Assembly (NCBI RefSeq): GCF_028736035.1
Contig: NZ_CP117866.1
Span: 5,332,001 to 5,396,000 of the forward strand
Source of the DNA: Streptomyces sp. T12
Lineage (GTDB): Bacteria > Actinomycetota > Actinomycetes > Streptomycetales > Streptomycetaceae
Direction: 5' to 3'
Length of the DNA: 64,000 nucleotides
Below, piece by piece: positions 37,992 through 46,922 of the stretch. Below the pieces are notes generated by a model. The model was not told the origin of the DNA, did no database searches, and saw nothing but the letters and a program-made list of their open reading frames with translations. The position numbers and the translations under genes were made by a program. Each line of letters opens with the position of its first letter. The stretch's first letter is position 1.

Positions 37992-40691
37992 ATGACGGAC
38001 GACGTGCTACACCCGCGCTCCCCGGTCCACGCCCTGCTCGCGGACGGCACCACCGTGTGCATCCGCCGCGTGGCACCGGGCGACCACGCTCGGCTGGAGC
38101 GGTTCTACGAGGAGTTGTCGCCGGAGAACCTGCGGCTCAGGTTCTCCGCCGCGAGCCGGCGTTCCGCCGCCCTGGCCGCCGACCGTGCCTGTGGTCCGGC
38201 CCGCCCCGGATACCGGGCGCTGCTGGCCGAGACCCAGGGCCGGGTGATCGGTCTCGCCGAGTACGACACGGGGGAGGACGCCAAGGACTCCGCCGAGATC
38301 TTCATCGCCGTGGCCGACGGACTCCACCACCGCGGGGTCGGCACCCTGCTCGTCGAACACCTCGTCTTCGCGGCCCGTACCGAGGGCATCACCACGTTCA
38401 CCGCCGACGCGCTCAGCGAGAACCACGAGGTGGTCCGCCTCTTCGCCGACCTCGGGCTGCGCGTCACCCGCCGTTTCGACGGCCCGGAGGTGCGCTGCAC
38501 CGTCGAACTCGACGAGGACGATGCTTATCTGTCGGCCGTGGAGGCACGCGGGCGCTCCGCCGACGTGGCCAGTCTCCGGCCCCTGCTGCGGCCGAAGATC
38601 GTCGCGGTCGTGGGTGCCGGACGCAAGCCCGGCTCGGTCGGCCGGGCGATCCTCCACCATCTGCACGCGGCTGGGTACGCCGGGCGCCTGACCGCGGTGA
38701 ACCCGGCCGCGCACTCGATCCTGGGAGTGCCGTGCCATCCGTCGGTCAGCTCTCTTCCCAGGACCCCCGACCTCGCGGTGCTCGCCGTCCCCGCCGCCGT
38801 GATCCCGAAGACCGCCGAGGAGTGCGGCAGAGCGGGCGTACGGGCGCTGCTCGTGGTGACGGCCGGTCTCGACAGCCACCAGGCACAGGCACTGCTGTCC
38901 ACCTGCCGCACCCACGGCATGCGCCTCGTCGGACCGAACTGCCTGGGCATCTCCAACACCGAGCCGGAACTGCGCCTCGACGCCACGTTCGCCGCCGGCC
39001 ACCCGCGCCCCGGCACGGCGGGCGTCGCCGTCCAGTCCGGCGGGGTGGGCATCGCCTTGCTCGACGGGCTGTCCCGCCTGGGTATCGGCGTCTCCTCCTT
39101 CGTCTCCCTCGGCGACAAGTACGACGTCAGCGGCAACGACATGCTCCAGTGGTGGGAGAGCGACGGCCGCACCGACCTCGCCCTGCTGCACCTGGAGTCC
39201 TTCGGCAACCCGCGCGCGTTCTCCCGTACGGCCCGTCGGGTGACCCGCCGCATGCCCGTGCTCACCGTCGACGCCGGGCGTACCGACGCGGGCCGCCGCG
39301 CGGCAGCCTCGCACACGGCGGCCGCCGCCACCCGCACCATGACCCGCCAGGCGCTGTTCACCCAGGCCGGCGTCACTGCGACCCGCTCGGTCGGCGAACT
39401 CCTCGAAGCTGCCGCCCTGTTGCACTCCCAGCCACTGCCGGAGGGCTCCCGGGTCGCGATCGTCACCAACGCGGGCGGCGCGGGCGTCCTGGCCGCCGAC
39501 GCCTGCGCGGAGGCCGGGCTCGTCCTGCCGCCGCTCAGCCCCACGACGGTCGACGACCTGCTCGCCGTACTCCCGGCCGGTGCCGCGATCGGCAACCCTG
39601 TCGACGCCACCGCCGCGGTGACCGAGGAACAGCTCGGCGCGTGCGTGGACCGGCTCATGCGGTGCACGGGAACCGACGCCGTACTGGTGGCCCTCGTCCC
39701 GACCGCGCTCGCCGAGGCGACCGGAGACGACCTGGTACGGGCACTCACCCGGTCCCCCGGACGCCGGGCCCGGCCCGTCGCCGTCGTACGCCTGGAACAG
39801 GCCCTGCCGGTCGAACTGCTGCCTGCCGCCGACCGAGGCACGATCCCCTCCTACGCCGAACCGCACGCGGCGGCACGGGCCTTGGCGCACGCCGCCGCCC
39901 GCGCGGCCTGGCTCGGGCGTCCCGCCGGTACCGTCACGGAGCTCACGGACGTGGACGCCCGACGCGCGCACGCGGTCGTCGACGACCACCTCCGCGCGCA
40001 TCCGGACGGTGGCTGGCTCGAACCACGCACCTGCGCCGACCTGCTGTCCTGCTACGGCATCCCCCAGATCGGCTGGGCCTGGGCAGAGACCGAGGACGCC
40101 GCCGTCCTCGCCGCCGACCGGCTGCGCGGCTTCGACGGACGGGTGGTCATGAAGGCTTACTGGCCGGGGCTGGTGCACAAGACGCAGCAGCACGCGGTTC
40201 ACCTCGACCTGCGGGGCGACACCCAGGTGCGTGCCGCGTTCCGGGACTTGGAGACGCGGTTCGCGGGCCTGATGACCGGAGTGGTCCTGCAGCCGCTCGC
40301 CGCCCGCGGCACCGAGCTGTTCGCGGGCGTCGTCCAGGACGATGTCTTCGGGCCGCTCGTGCTGTTCGGCCTCGGCGGTACGGCCACCGAGGTGCTGGCC
40401 GACCACGCCGCCCGGCTCGCCCCGCTCACCGACCACGACGTGCACGACCTGATCACGTCCCCGCGCTGCGCCTCGCTCCTGTTCGGCGCGAGCGGCAGTG
40501 CGCCCGTCGCCCTCGAGGGCCTGGAACAACTGCTGCTGCGCCTGTCCCGCATGGCCACGGACCTGCCGCAACTCGCCGAGGCCGACTTCAACCCGGTCCT
40601 CGCGACACCGGGCCGGGTCACCGTGCTCGACGCACGCGTCCGCCTGCTGCCGCGGCGGCCCCACGACCCCTATCTGCGCCGCCTGCGCTGA
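37992..40691 (+). CDS. GNAT / acyl-CoA synthetase (NDP-forming)-like protein acetyltransferase
   Basis: This 899-residue fusion has an N-terminal GNAT domain (about 15-175; IFIAVADGLHHRGVGTLLVE is the acetyl-CoA loop). A CoA-binding Rossmann domain (KIVAVVGAGRKPGSVGRAIL), succinyl-CoA-ligase-like domains (VAVQSGGVGIALLDGLSRLG; IVTNAGGAGVLAADACAEAG) and a C-terminal ATP-grasp domain (VVMKAYWPGLVHKTQQHAVH) follow. The same domains in reverse order make enterobacterial Pat. The N-terminal-GNAT order is known from S. lividans PatA, which acetylates acyl-CoA synthetases. ATG 37992 follows GGAGGAGACC. An island motif lies upstream. Confidence 0.88.
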   Translation: MTDDVLHPRSPVHALLADGTTVCIRRVAPGDHARLERFYEELSPENLRLRFSAASRRSAALAADRACGPARPGYRALLAETQGRVIGLAEYDTGEDAKDSAEIFIAVADGLHHRGVGTLLVEHLVFAARTEGITTFTADALSENHEVVRLFADLGLRVTRRFDGPEVRCTVELDEDDAYLSAVEARGRSADVASLRPLLRPKIVAVVGAGRKPGSVGRAILHHLHAAGYAGRLTAVNPAAHSILGVPCHPSVSSLPRTPDLAVLAVPAAVIPKTAEECGRAGVRALLVVTAGLDSHQAQALLSTCRTHGMRLVGPNCLGISNTEPELRLDATFAAGHPRPGTAGVAVQSGGVGIALLDGLSRLGIGVSSFVSLGDKYDVSGNDMLQWWESDGRTDLALLHLESFGNPRAFSRTARRVTRRMPVLTVDAGRTDAGRRAAASHTAAAATRTMTRQALFTQAGVTATRSVGELLEAAALLHSQPLPEGSRVAIVTNAGGAGVLAADACAEAGLVLPPLSPTTVDDLLAVLPAGAAIGNPVDATAAVTEEQLGACVDRLMRCTGTDAVLVALVPTALAEATGDDLVRALTRSPGRRARPVAVVRLEQALPVELLPAADRGTIPSYAEPHAAARALAHAAARAAWLGRPAGTVTELTDVDARRAHAVVDDHLRAHPDGGWLEPRTCADLLSCYGIPQIGWAWAETEDAAVLAADRLRGFDGRVVMKAYWPGLVHKTQQHAVHLDLRGDTQVRAAFRDLETRFAGLMTGVVLQPLAARGTELFAGVVQDDVFGPLVLFGLGGTATEVLADHAARLAPLTDHDVHDLITSPRCASLLFGASGSAPVALEGLEQLLLRLSRMATDLPQLAEADFNPVLATPGRVTVLDARVRLLPRRPHDPYLRRLR

Positions 40692-40703
40692 GGCGGACCA
40701 GCC

Positions 40704-41365
40704 ATGAAGCACAACAAGGTCGGCTCCGTGATGACCAAGGACGTCGTCCGGGCCGAGTACGGCACCCCGTTCAAGGAGGTCGCGCTGCTGCTCGCCGACC
40801 ACCGGATCAGCGGACTGCCCGTCGTCGACGAGGACGACAAGGTGATCGGCGTCATCTCCGAAACGGACCTGATGGCGCGCCAGGCGGCAGGCAACGAAGG
40901 CCAAGGCCTGCACCGCCGGTCGGCTGATGACCGAACCTCCCATCACGGTGCACGCCGACGACACCATCGTCGAGGCCGCCCGGACCATGGCCGAGCGGCG
41001 CGTGGAACGGCTGCCCGTCCTCGACGAGGCGGACCGCCTGGTCGGCATCGTCACCCGGCGCGACCTGCTCCAGGTCTTCCTGCGACCCGACGGGGGAGAT
41101 CCGCGACGAGATCGTCCAGGAGGTGCTGATACGCGCTCTGCGGCTGCTGCCGCCCAGCATCGACGTCTCCGTCACGGAAGGGGTCGTCACCCTCACCGGC
41201 CAGACGGAACGCAAGAGCGAGAGGGACATCGCCGTTTCGATGACCCGCCGGATCGACGGTGTCGTCGCCGTGGTCGACCAGCTCACCTGGAGCGTGGACG
41301 ACACGCGGCTGCGGCCCGATGAGCCGACACTGCAGGGCGTGGCCGACTGGCTGCGCCGGCTCTGA
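40704..41365 (+). pseudogene. second CBS-BON gene, two frame breaks
   Basis: The start MKHNKVGSVMTKDVVRAEYG and first CBS motif (LPVVDEDDKVIGVISETDLM) are in one frame. From about 40900 the match moves to another frame (LMTEPPITVHADDTIVEAAR; LPVLDEADRLVGIVTRRDLL). After the G-run at 41092-41096 it moves again to the BON part (PSIDVSVTEGVVTLTGQTER; LTWSVDDTRLRPDE). The G-run break could be a one-base error, but the first break also shortens a linker. Intact, it would resemble the protein at 35.1-35.8 kb. It follows the acetyltransferase gene by 12 bases. Confidence 0.85.
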
Positions 41366-41381
41366 GAGGAGGCGGACCACC

Positions 41382-41882
41382 ATGACCGGCAACGTGTTGG
41401 TGGCCTACGGAACGACAAACGGATCGACCGCGCAGATCGCCGAAGCCATCGCCGACGTCCTGCGCAAGGACGGGCTCACGGCGGATGCCCTGCCCGCCCG
41501 GACCGTGGCGAGCGTGTCCTCGTACGACGCCGTCGTGGTCGGCGGCGGTCTGTACGCCGGACGCTGGCACAAGGACGCCCGCCGCTTCGTCCGGCGGCAC
41601 GGCCGGGCCCTCGCCGAACGCCCGCTCTGGCTCTTCAGCAGCGGCCCCCTCGACCCCTCGGCCTCCGAGCGGGACATCCCGCCCGTGCCCGGAGTGAAGA
41701 AGGCCATGACGCGGCTGGACGCCAGGGAGCACGTCACCTTCGGGGGCTGCCTGGAGGAGGGTGCGAAGGGGTGGGTGGCCGGGATGATCCTGCGCTCCGG
41801 GAAGGGCGGGGACTTCCGGGACTTCACGGCGATCGAGGAGTGGGCGGGGCGTGTGGCCGCTGAGCTGACGGGTGGTGATTAG
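41382..41882 (+). CDS. flavodoxin-domain protein (HemG-like)
   Basis: This 166-residue protein has an FMN-binding start NVLVAYGTTNGSTAQIAEAI (phosphate loop T-T-N-G-S-T), the second loop VVVGGGLYAGRWHKDARRFV and the typical WLFSSGPLD block. It belongs to the flavodoxin-like group that includes menaquinone-dependent protoporphyrinogen oxidase HemG, but a role in heme synthesis is not shown. GAGGAGGCGG precedes the ATG. It is the last gene of the probable acetyltransferase-CBS-flavodoxin operon and fits the redox theme of the island. Confidence 0.85.
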   Translation: MTGNVLVAYGTTNGSTAQIAEAIADVLRKDGLTADALPARTVASVSSYDAVVVGGGLYAGRWHKDARRFVRRHGRALAERPLWLFSSGPLDPSASERDIPPVPGVKKAMTRLDAREHVTFGGCLEEGAKGWVAGMILRSGKGGDFRDFTAIEEWAGRVAAELTGGD

Positions 41883-41937
41883 CCGACGATCAGCCGACGA
41901 AGCGGACGACCCTGGTGCCGGGCAGCGGCACATGGCC

Positions 41938-42096
41938 TCACGCAGCAGCGCCCGCGCACAGCTGGATGAGGGCCCGGGCCGGAGTGAACAGCCGGACGTC
42001 CTCCAGCACGCGCACCTCGGGGTACTTCTCCCGCCACGACTTCAGCGCGTGGGCCAGCAGCTGCACCTCGTGGTCCTCCCAGGCGGCGCGGTCCTG
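41938..42096 (-). pseudogene. universal stress protein fragment 1
   Basis: A 52-residue frame on the minus strand reads EVQLLAHALKSWREKYPEVR, then VLEDVRLFTPARALIQLCAG. This resembles the third alpha/beta unit of a Usp domain (WxxKYPxVxV...PAxALIxxxxGA). The ATP-binding parts are absent on both sides, so it is a remnant. Identification rests on pattern only. Confidence 0.5.
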
Positions 42097-42135
42097 TCGT
42101 TCATGGTCGTGCCTTTCGCAGGGGATCGCGTTCCT

Positions 42136-42577
42136 TCAGCTGGTCCGGTGTCCCCAGCTCGGACCCACCAGGTCCCACTCCCGGCCCCACCCGTCGATGC
42201 GCCGCCGGTCGAGCCGCCACCGTGCGAGGGCTCCCGTGGCGTGGACGGACCGTCAGTCCGGTTCCGGCCTTCAGCCCTGTGTCGACCAGCGTGCGGCCGG
42301 TTCGGGGGGAGCCGTCGGGCGCCGTCCAGCCGACCTTGGCCAGCGCCTTGTCGCCCGACGACCTGACTGCCGATGCGCGTATCGGCACGTCGGCGAGGAG
42401 CACCGCGCGGACGGGATTGCGCTCGGCACGCTGCCGTGCATGGGCCTCGTCGGTGGCGTGAGCCGTCACCAGACCGGCGACGGTGCCTCCCACCGCGACG
42501 ACCATCCACACGGCCAGCACGATCCAAGCCTTGACGACATCGTCCCGACGCCGCAGGGCCGCCCGGTACTGATTCAC
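42136..42577 (-). pseudogene. Rv1733c-like membrane protein, internal deletion
   Basis: The start MNQYRAALRRRDDVVKAWIV, membrane helix (AWIVLAVWMVVAVGGTVAGLV) and middle (VGWTAPDGSPRTGRTLVDTG) match the Rv1733c family. After GLTV the frame shifts, and the family's C-terminal WRLDRRRIDGWGREWDLVGP continues in another frame to a stop at 42136. The second membrane helix is missing, so about 50 codons were lost with a frame change. Rv1733c is a DosR-regulon antigen in M. tuberculosis, which fits the neighbourhood. Confidence 0.75.
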
Positions 42578-42587
42578 GGCTGGGGAT

Positions 42588-42601
42588 GGGCCGTTCAGCC
42601 C
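42588..42601. promoter_or_regulatory. island motif site E (one mismatch)
   Basis: GGGCCGTTCAGCCC lies 11 bases upstream of the Rv1733c-like start and overlaps the 3' end of the STAS gene. Confidence 0.45.
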
Positions 42602-42987
42602 AGGGCGACGGGAGAGGCGTCGACGGTCGGCGCACGGCCCAGTGCCCTGGACAGGTCGGGATGCACCTCGAACACTCCGCTCAAGCCCGCGGCGCGGAGA
42701 ATCCGCAGGACGCGTCTGCTGCCGATGACCAGCCGGAGGCGGCCGTGACGTGCCAGGACCCGGTTACGCGTCCGGCACAGGACACCCAGTCCCGAGCAGT
42801 CGATGAAGGACACGGGACGCAGGTCGACCACCAGATCGGGGCGCGGACCCGAGGCCAGCGCGTCCAGGCATGCTGCCAGCGGCATCGCTGTCACGAGGTC
42901 GATCTCGCCGTGCAGCGCGACGATCGTCGTCCCGTCGACGGTGTGTACCGCCTGGGACGGTGCGAGCCGCGTGTGGTTGTCGGACAT
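42595..42987 (-). CDS. STAS-domain anti-sigma factor antagonist
   Basis: This 130-residue single-domain protein has strands and helices typical of SpoIIAA/RsbV (VDGTTIVALHGEIDLVTAMP; LVVDLRPVSFIDCSGLGVLC). The serine in DCSGLG is the usual phosphorylation site of an anti-sigma kinase. It would bind and release an anti-sigma factor, but no such kinase is nearby. ATG 42987 is chosen because the family starts here. A motif site lies 36-49 bases upstream, suggesting control by the island regulator. Confidence 0.88.
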   Translation of the reverse strand: MSDNHTRLAPSQAVHTVDGTTIVALHGEIDLVTAMPLAACLDALASGPRPDLVVDLRPVSFIDCSGLGVLCRTRNRVLARHGRLRLVIGSRRVLRILRAAGLSGVFEVHPDLSRALGRAPTVDASPVALG

Positions 42988-43022
42988 GGTCTGATCAAAG
43001 CCCCGCCGAAGACCGGGCGGAA

Positions 43023-43036
43023 GGGCCGAACGGTCC
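43023..43036. promoter_or_regulatory. island motif site F (one mismatch)
   Basis: GGGCCGAACGGTCC lies 36 bases upstream of the STAS gene. Confidence 0.55.
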
Positions 43037-43211
43037 CTGCCGCGAGGGTCCGGTGAGCCCACAGGAGGCCGCATGCGGCAGCCGTACGAACCAGCCCCTG
43101 TACGGCCCTTCGAGGGGTCCGACCGGCTCATGCGATCCGCACGCGCGGGTCAATCTGGACTTGCGGGGCAAAACCGCCGCAGGGCGGCGCCAGACTCGCA
43201 CTGACGCCGGC

Positions 43212-43262
43212 GCCCTCCTGCACCGCTCGCACTGCCCCGTGGTCGTCGTTCCCGGCGGCTGA
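43212..43262 (+). pseudogene. universal stress protein fragment 2 (C-terminus only)
   Basis: The last 16 codons read GALLHRSHCPVVVVPGG and stop. This is the conserved C-terminal strand of Usp proteins (LLHHxxCPVVVV). Nothing recognisable of the family precedes it. Confidence 0.6.
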
Positions 43263-43296
43263 CCGGCACTTCTTGTCTGTGCTGCCCGGGCGTGGT

Positions 43297-43761
43297 TCAG
43301 GCCTCGTCCGAGCTGCCGTCTGCGGTGAGCAGGATGCCTGTGACCAGGTCGGGGCGGATGCGGATCGCCTGGTCCATGGCCTGCTCCACCCACGGCCGCA
43401 CCAGCGCCCGGCAGCGGGCCAGGTCGTCGGGATCGGTCACCAGCCGGGCGTACCCGATCACGACCACACTCCAGCCGAGATGTGTCTGCGGGTCGATGGC
43501 GTCCGCTTCGTAGGCGACGACGACACCCGGGTCGTCGGCCCGCTGGGCGTGTGAGGTCAGGGCGGCGCCCTCATGGGTGCGGATGACGATGTCTCCGCCG
43601 TCCAGGGCGTGGTTGACCGGGCGGACGGTCGGCAGCGCGTGCCGGGTGAAGACGATCCTCCCCAGGGACACGCTGCCCAGCAGCCGCAGCGCCTCGGCAC
43701 CGTTGAACTCGATGCGGCGGCGCGGCCCTGCGAGGGCCGGCCGGCTGTCGTCGTGGACCAT
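43297..43761 (-). CDS. pyridoxamine 5'-phosphate oxidase-like flavin-binding protein
   Basis: This 154-residue split-barrel protein (EALRLLGSVSLGRIVFTRHA; LPTVRPVNHALDGGDIVIRT; GWSVVVIGYARLVTD) is of the kind often found in DosR regulons. The family binds FMN or F420. ATG 43761 is preferred because GGAAG sits six bases before it; a GTG at 43791 is possible. A perfect island motif lies 120 bases upstream. The enzyme activity and substrate are not known. Confidence 0.85.
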   Translation of the reverse strand: MVHDDSRPALAGPRRRIEFNGAEALRLLGSVSLGRIVFTRHALPTVRPVNHALDGGDIVIRTHEGAALTSHAQRADDPGVVVAYEADAIDPQTHLGWSVVVIGYARLVTDPDDLARCRALVRPWVEQAMDQAIRIRPDLVTGILLTADGSSDEA

Positions 43762-43880
43762 GACTGGCTTCCGTTGGGGTGCGTTGCTCACTGCTTGGTC
43801 TGCGCTGGGGGCGGAGCGACACCGCGGGGGATCGGTGCCGCTCCTGCTTCCACTGTCTCCCGGACCATGAACCGCTCCAA

Positions 43881-43894
43881 GGGCCGATGGGCCC
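43881..43894. promoter_or_regulatory. island motif site G (perfect)
   Basis: GGGCCGATGGGCCC lies 120 bases upstream of the flavin-binding gene. A looser copy with a 5-base centre (GGGCC-CGGAC-GGCCC) follows at 43901-43915. Confidence 0.65.
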
Positions 43895-43929
43895 CGATGA
43901 GGGCCCGGACGGCCCCGTACGCCGCGTCC

Positions 43930-46617
43930 TCACCGACTGTCGCTGCCCTCGGTCCCGGCCAGCGCCGCCCGGCCCGCCTCCAGACGCGCCACCGGCACCC
44001 GGAACGGCGAGCAGGACACGTAGTCCAGTCCCGTGGCGTGGAAGAAGTGGACGGACTCGGGATCGCCGCCGTGTTCGCCGCAGACGCCGATCGTCAGGCC
44101 GGGGCGCGCGGCGCGGCCCTCGTCGACCGCGATGCGGACCAGCCGTCCCACGCCGTCGCGGTCGATCGTCTCGAACGGTGAGGCGGGGAAGATGCCCTTG
44201 TCGAGATAGGCGGAGAAGAACTCGGCCTCGACGTCGTCCCGGGAGAAGCCCCAGGTGGTCTGTGTGAGGTCGTTCGTGCCGAACGAGAAGAACTCGGCCT
44301 CCTCGGCGATGCGGCCGGCGGTGAGCGCGGCGCGCGGCAGTTCGATCATCGTGCCGACCGGGCACCGCATGGGGACGCCGGACTCCTCGGACACCTCGGC
44401 GAGCACGCGTTCCACTTCCGCACGCTCGATCCGCAGTTCCTCGACCGCGCCGACCAGCGGCACCATGATCTCGGCGTGCGGTGAGCCCCCGGCCCGCGTG
44501 CGGGCCACGACGGCCTCGGCGACGGCCCGTACCTGCATGGCGACCAGGCCCGGGACCACCAGGCCGAGGCGCACGCCGCGCAGGCCGAGCATCGGGTTCT
44601 CCTCGTGCATACGGCCCACGGCTTCGAGCAACGCCCGCTCGTGCGGATCGGGTTGCCCGCCGCGCGCCTCGGCAGCGGCGATGCGTACGGCGAGATCGGT
44701 GCGGTCGGGCAAGAACTCGTGCAGCGGCGGATCCAGCAGGCGGATGGTGACCGGCAGGCCGTCCATCGCCTCCAGGATGTCGGTGAAGTCCTGTCGCTGC
44801 AGCGGCAGGAGCGCATTCAGCGCCCGTTCGCGCTCGGCGTCGTCGCGGGCCAGGATCATCTCCTCGACCAGCTTGCGGCGCTCGCCGAGGAACATGTGCT
44901 CGGTGCGGCACAGCCCGATGCCCTGCGCTCCGAAGCGGCGGGCGCGCCGCGCGTCCTCAGGGGTGTCGGCGTTCGCCCGCACCTCCAATCGCCGTACAGC
45001 GTCCGCGTGTTCAAGAACGCGAGCCACGGCGCCGACCACGCCCGCCGACCGCTCGCCGGTCTCCAGGAACCGTATGACCGCGGAGTCGGCCAGTGGGGCT
45101 GCGCCGAGATACACGGCACCGTCGGAGCCGTCCACGGATACGACGGTGCCCTCTTCGACGACGGTGCCGGCGCGGGTGGTGAACCGCCGGGCCTCGGTGT
45201 CCACGGCGAGTTCCTCGGCGCCGCACACACAGACCTTTCCCATGCCCCGGGCCACCACAGCCGCGTGACTCGTCTTGCCGCCACGGCTGGTCAGCACGGC
45301 CTGTGCGGCGATCATGCCCGGCAGATCGTCGGGGGTGGTCTCCTGGCGGACGAGGACCACCTTCTCGTCGGCCGCCGCACGCCGTACCGCCTCGGCGGAG
45401 TCGAAGACTGCCGCGCCGACTGCGGCACCCGGCGACGCGGGGATGCCGTGGGCGAGAGCCTCGCCGGTCGCGGAGGTGTCGAAACGCGGGAACATCAGCC
45501 GGGCCAGCCCGTCGCCACTGACCCGCGCCAACGCCTCGTCCCGGGTGACGAGCCCCTCGTCGGTCAGCTCGGCGGCGATGGCGAACGCGGCCTCGGCGGT
45601 GCGCTTGCCGACCCGGGTCTGCAGCATCCACAGCGTGCCGCGTTCGATGGTGAACTCGATGTCGCACAGGTCCCGGTAGTGCCGCTCCAGGGTTCGCATG
45701 TGGGCACGCAGTTGGTCATAGGACCGGGGATCCAGTCGCTCCAGCTCGGTCAGCGGCACGGTGTTGCGGATGCCGGCGACGACGTCCTCGCCCTGCGCGT
45801 TGGGCAGGTAGTCGCCGTAGAGCCCGCTGCGCCCGGTGGCCGGGTCGCGGGTGAAGGCGACGCCGCTGCCGGAGTCCGGGCCGAGGTTGCCGAAGACCAT
45901 GCGCTGAACCGTCACGGCGGTGCCCAGGTCGTCGGGGATGTGTTCGCGGCGCCGGTAGAGGCGGGCGCGTTCGCCGTTCCAGGAGCGGAAGACCGCCAGG
46001 ACCGCCCGGCGCAGCTGCTCGGCGGGAGACTGCGGGAAGTCCTCCCCGGTCTCGTCACGGATCAGCTCCTTGTACGCCTCCACCAGCTCGGCGAGGTCGC
46101 GTGCGTCCAGGTGCAGATCGTCGGGAGCGTTGCGCAGGCTCTTGAGCCTCGTCATGATTCGCTCGAACAAGGCCGCGTCGACGCCCAGGACCGTACTGCC
46201 GAACATCTGGACCAGCCTGCGGTACGAGTCCCAGGCGAACCGCTCACTGCCCGAGACCTTGGCCAGCCCCAGGACGCAGTCGTCGTTCAGCCCGATGTCG
46301 AGCACGGTCTCCATCATCCCGGGCATCGAAAACCGCGCCCCGGACCGGACGGACAGCAGCAGCGGGTCGTCCCGCTCCCCCAGCCGCCGGCCCGCGGCGG
46401 CCTCGACGGCAGACAGGTGCCGGGAGACCTCCGCCACCATGCCGTCCGGTTCCGAGCCGGTGGCGAGGAAGGCCCGGCACGCATCGGTGGTGACGGTGAA
46501 GCCCGGCGGGACCGGCAGTCCCAGCCGGGTCATCTCGGCCAGGTTCGCGCCCTTGCCGCCCAGCAGATCCGCCATCTCCCGGCGGCCCTCATGGAAGTCG
46601 TACACGTAACGGACCAT
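43930..46617 (-). CDS. ppdK: pyruvate, phosphate dikinase
   Basis: This 895-residue enzyme interconverts pyruvate, ATP and phosphate with phosphoenolpyruvate, AMP and pyrophosphate. The N-terminal nucleotide domain has LLGGKGANLAEMTRLGLPVP and SVRSGARFSMPGMMETVLDI. The central swivelling domain carries the phospho-histidine in LTSRGGKTSHAAVVARGMGK. The C-terminal PEP domain has SFGTNDLTQTTWGFSRDD and the catalytic cysteine in GVCGEHGGDP. ATG 46617 follows GAGGAG; an upstream frame is unsupported. PPDK is part of anaerobic/dormancy regulons in some actinobacteria. A perfect motif lies 122 bases upstream. Confidence 0.95.
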   Translation of the reverse strand: MVRYVYDFHEGRREMADLLGGKGANLAEMTRLGLPVPPGFTVTTDACRAFLATGSEPDGMVAEVSRHLSAVEAAAGRRLGERDDPLLLSVRSGARFSMPGMMETVLDIGLNDDCVLGLAKVSGSERFAWDSYRRLVQMFGSTVLGVDAALFERIMTRLKSLRNAPDDLHLDARDLAELVEAYKELIRDETGEDFPQSPAEQLRRAVLAVFRSWNGERARLYRRREHIPDDLGTAVTVQRMVFGNLGPDSGSGVAFTRDPATGRSGLYGDYLPNAQGEDVVAGIRNTVPLTELERLDPRSYDQLRAHMRTLERHYRDLCDIEFTIERGTLWMLQTRVGKRTAEAAFAIAAELTDEGLVTRDEALARVSGDGLARLMFPRFDTSATGEALAHGIPASPGAAVGAAVFDSAEAVRRAAADEKVVLVRQETTPDDLPGMIAAQAVLTSRGGKTSHAAVVARGMGKVCVCGAEELAVDTEARRFTTRAGTVVEEGTVVSVDGSDGAVYLGAAPLADSAVIRFLETGERSAGVVGAVARVLEHADAVRRLEVRANADTPEDARRARRFGAQGIGLCRTEHMFLGERRKLVEEMILARDDAERERALNALLPLQRQDFTDILEAMDGLPVTIRLLDPPLHEFLPDRTDLAVRIAAAEARGGQPDPHERALLEAVGRMHEENPMLGLRGVRLGLVVPGLVAMQVRAVAEAVVARTRAGGSPHAEIMVPLVGAVEELRIERAEVERVLAEVSEESGVPMRCPVGTMIELPRAALTAGRIAEEAEFFSFGTNDLTQTTWGFSRDDVEAEFFSAYLDKGIFPASPFETIDRDGVGRLVRIAVDEGRAARPGLTIGVCGEHGGDPESVHFFHATGLDYVSCSPFRVPVARLEAGRAALAGTEGSDSR

Positions 46618-46922
46618 GACGCTGCGCTCCTCGGCTCGGCGGGCTCGTCCGGCTCCTGGGTTCGGTTCTTGATCTCGACGCAGCTCCAGCGTCGAACGGT
46701 CCGGCCGGGCCTGGCAGATGCTGTCCGTCCCCGGGGCAGGGCCGAACGGCCCAAGTGGTCTGTCGCCCGGCTGCCGAGCCGGGTGCTCGAACCTGGCGGG
46801 AGCGGTCACGGACCACGTACCACCGGATCCGATTCCGTACCGTCACGCGCCGTGGGCCGGTACCGTGACCCATGTCCGGAGCGGCCGGTGCCCGCCCGCC
46901 CAGGTGACCGGAGGAGACGCAG
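46618..46922. other. 305-base divergent region, ppdK and GAF kinase
   Basis: It holds motif site H and presumably both promoters. An inverted repeat with GGTCACGG (46806-46813) and CCGTGACC (46863-46870) also occurs. No gene is seen. Confidence 0.45.
46739..46752. promoter_or_regulatory. island motif site H (perfect)
   Basis: GGGCCGAACGGCCC lies 122 bases upstream of ppdK and 171 bases upstream of the GAF kinase. Confidence 0.7.

Noticed and set aside
37928..41054. Two frames of about 1000 codons overlapping the acetyltransferase gene on both strands
   Set aside because: Both are out-of-frame shadows of the real gene with no recognisable motif.
42550..42570. GGGCCGCCCGGTAC inside the Rv1733c-like gene as an island motif
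   Set aside because: It is in coding sequence (Ala-Leu-Arg-Arg), has two mismatches in one arm and is not upstream of a gene.
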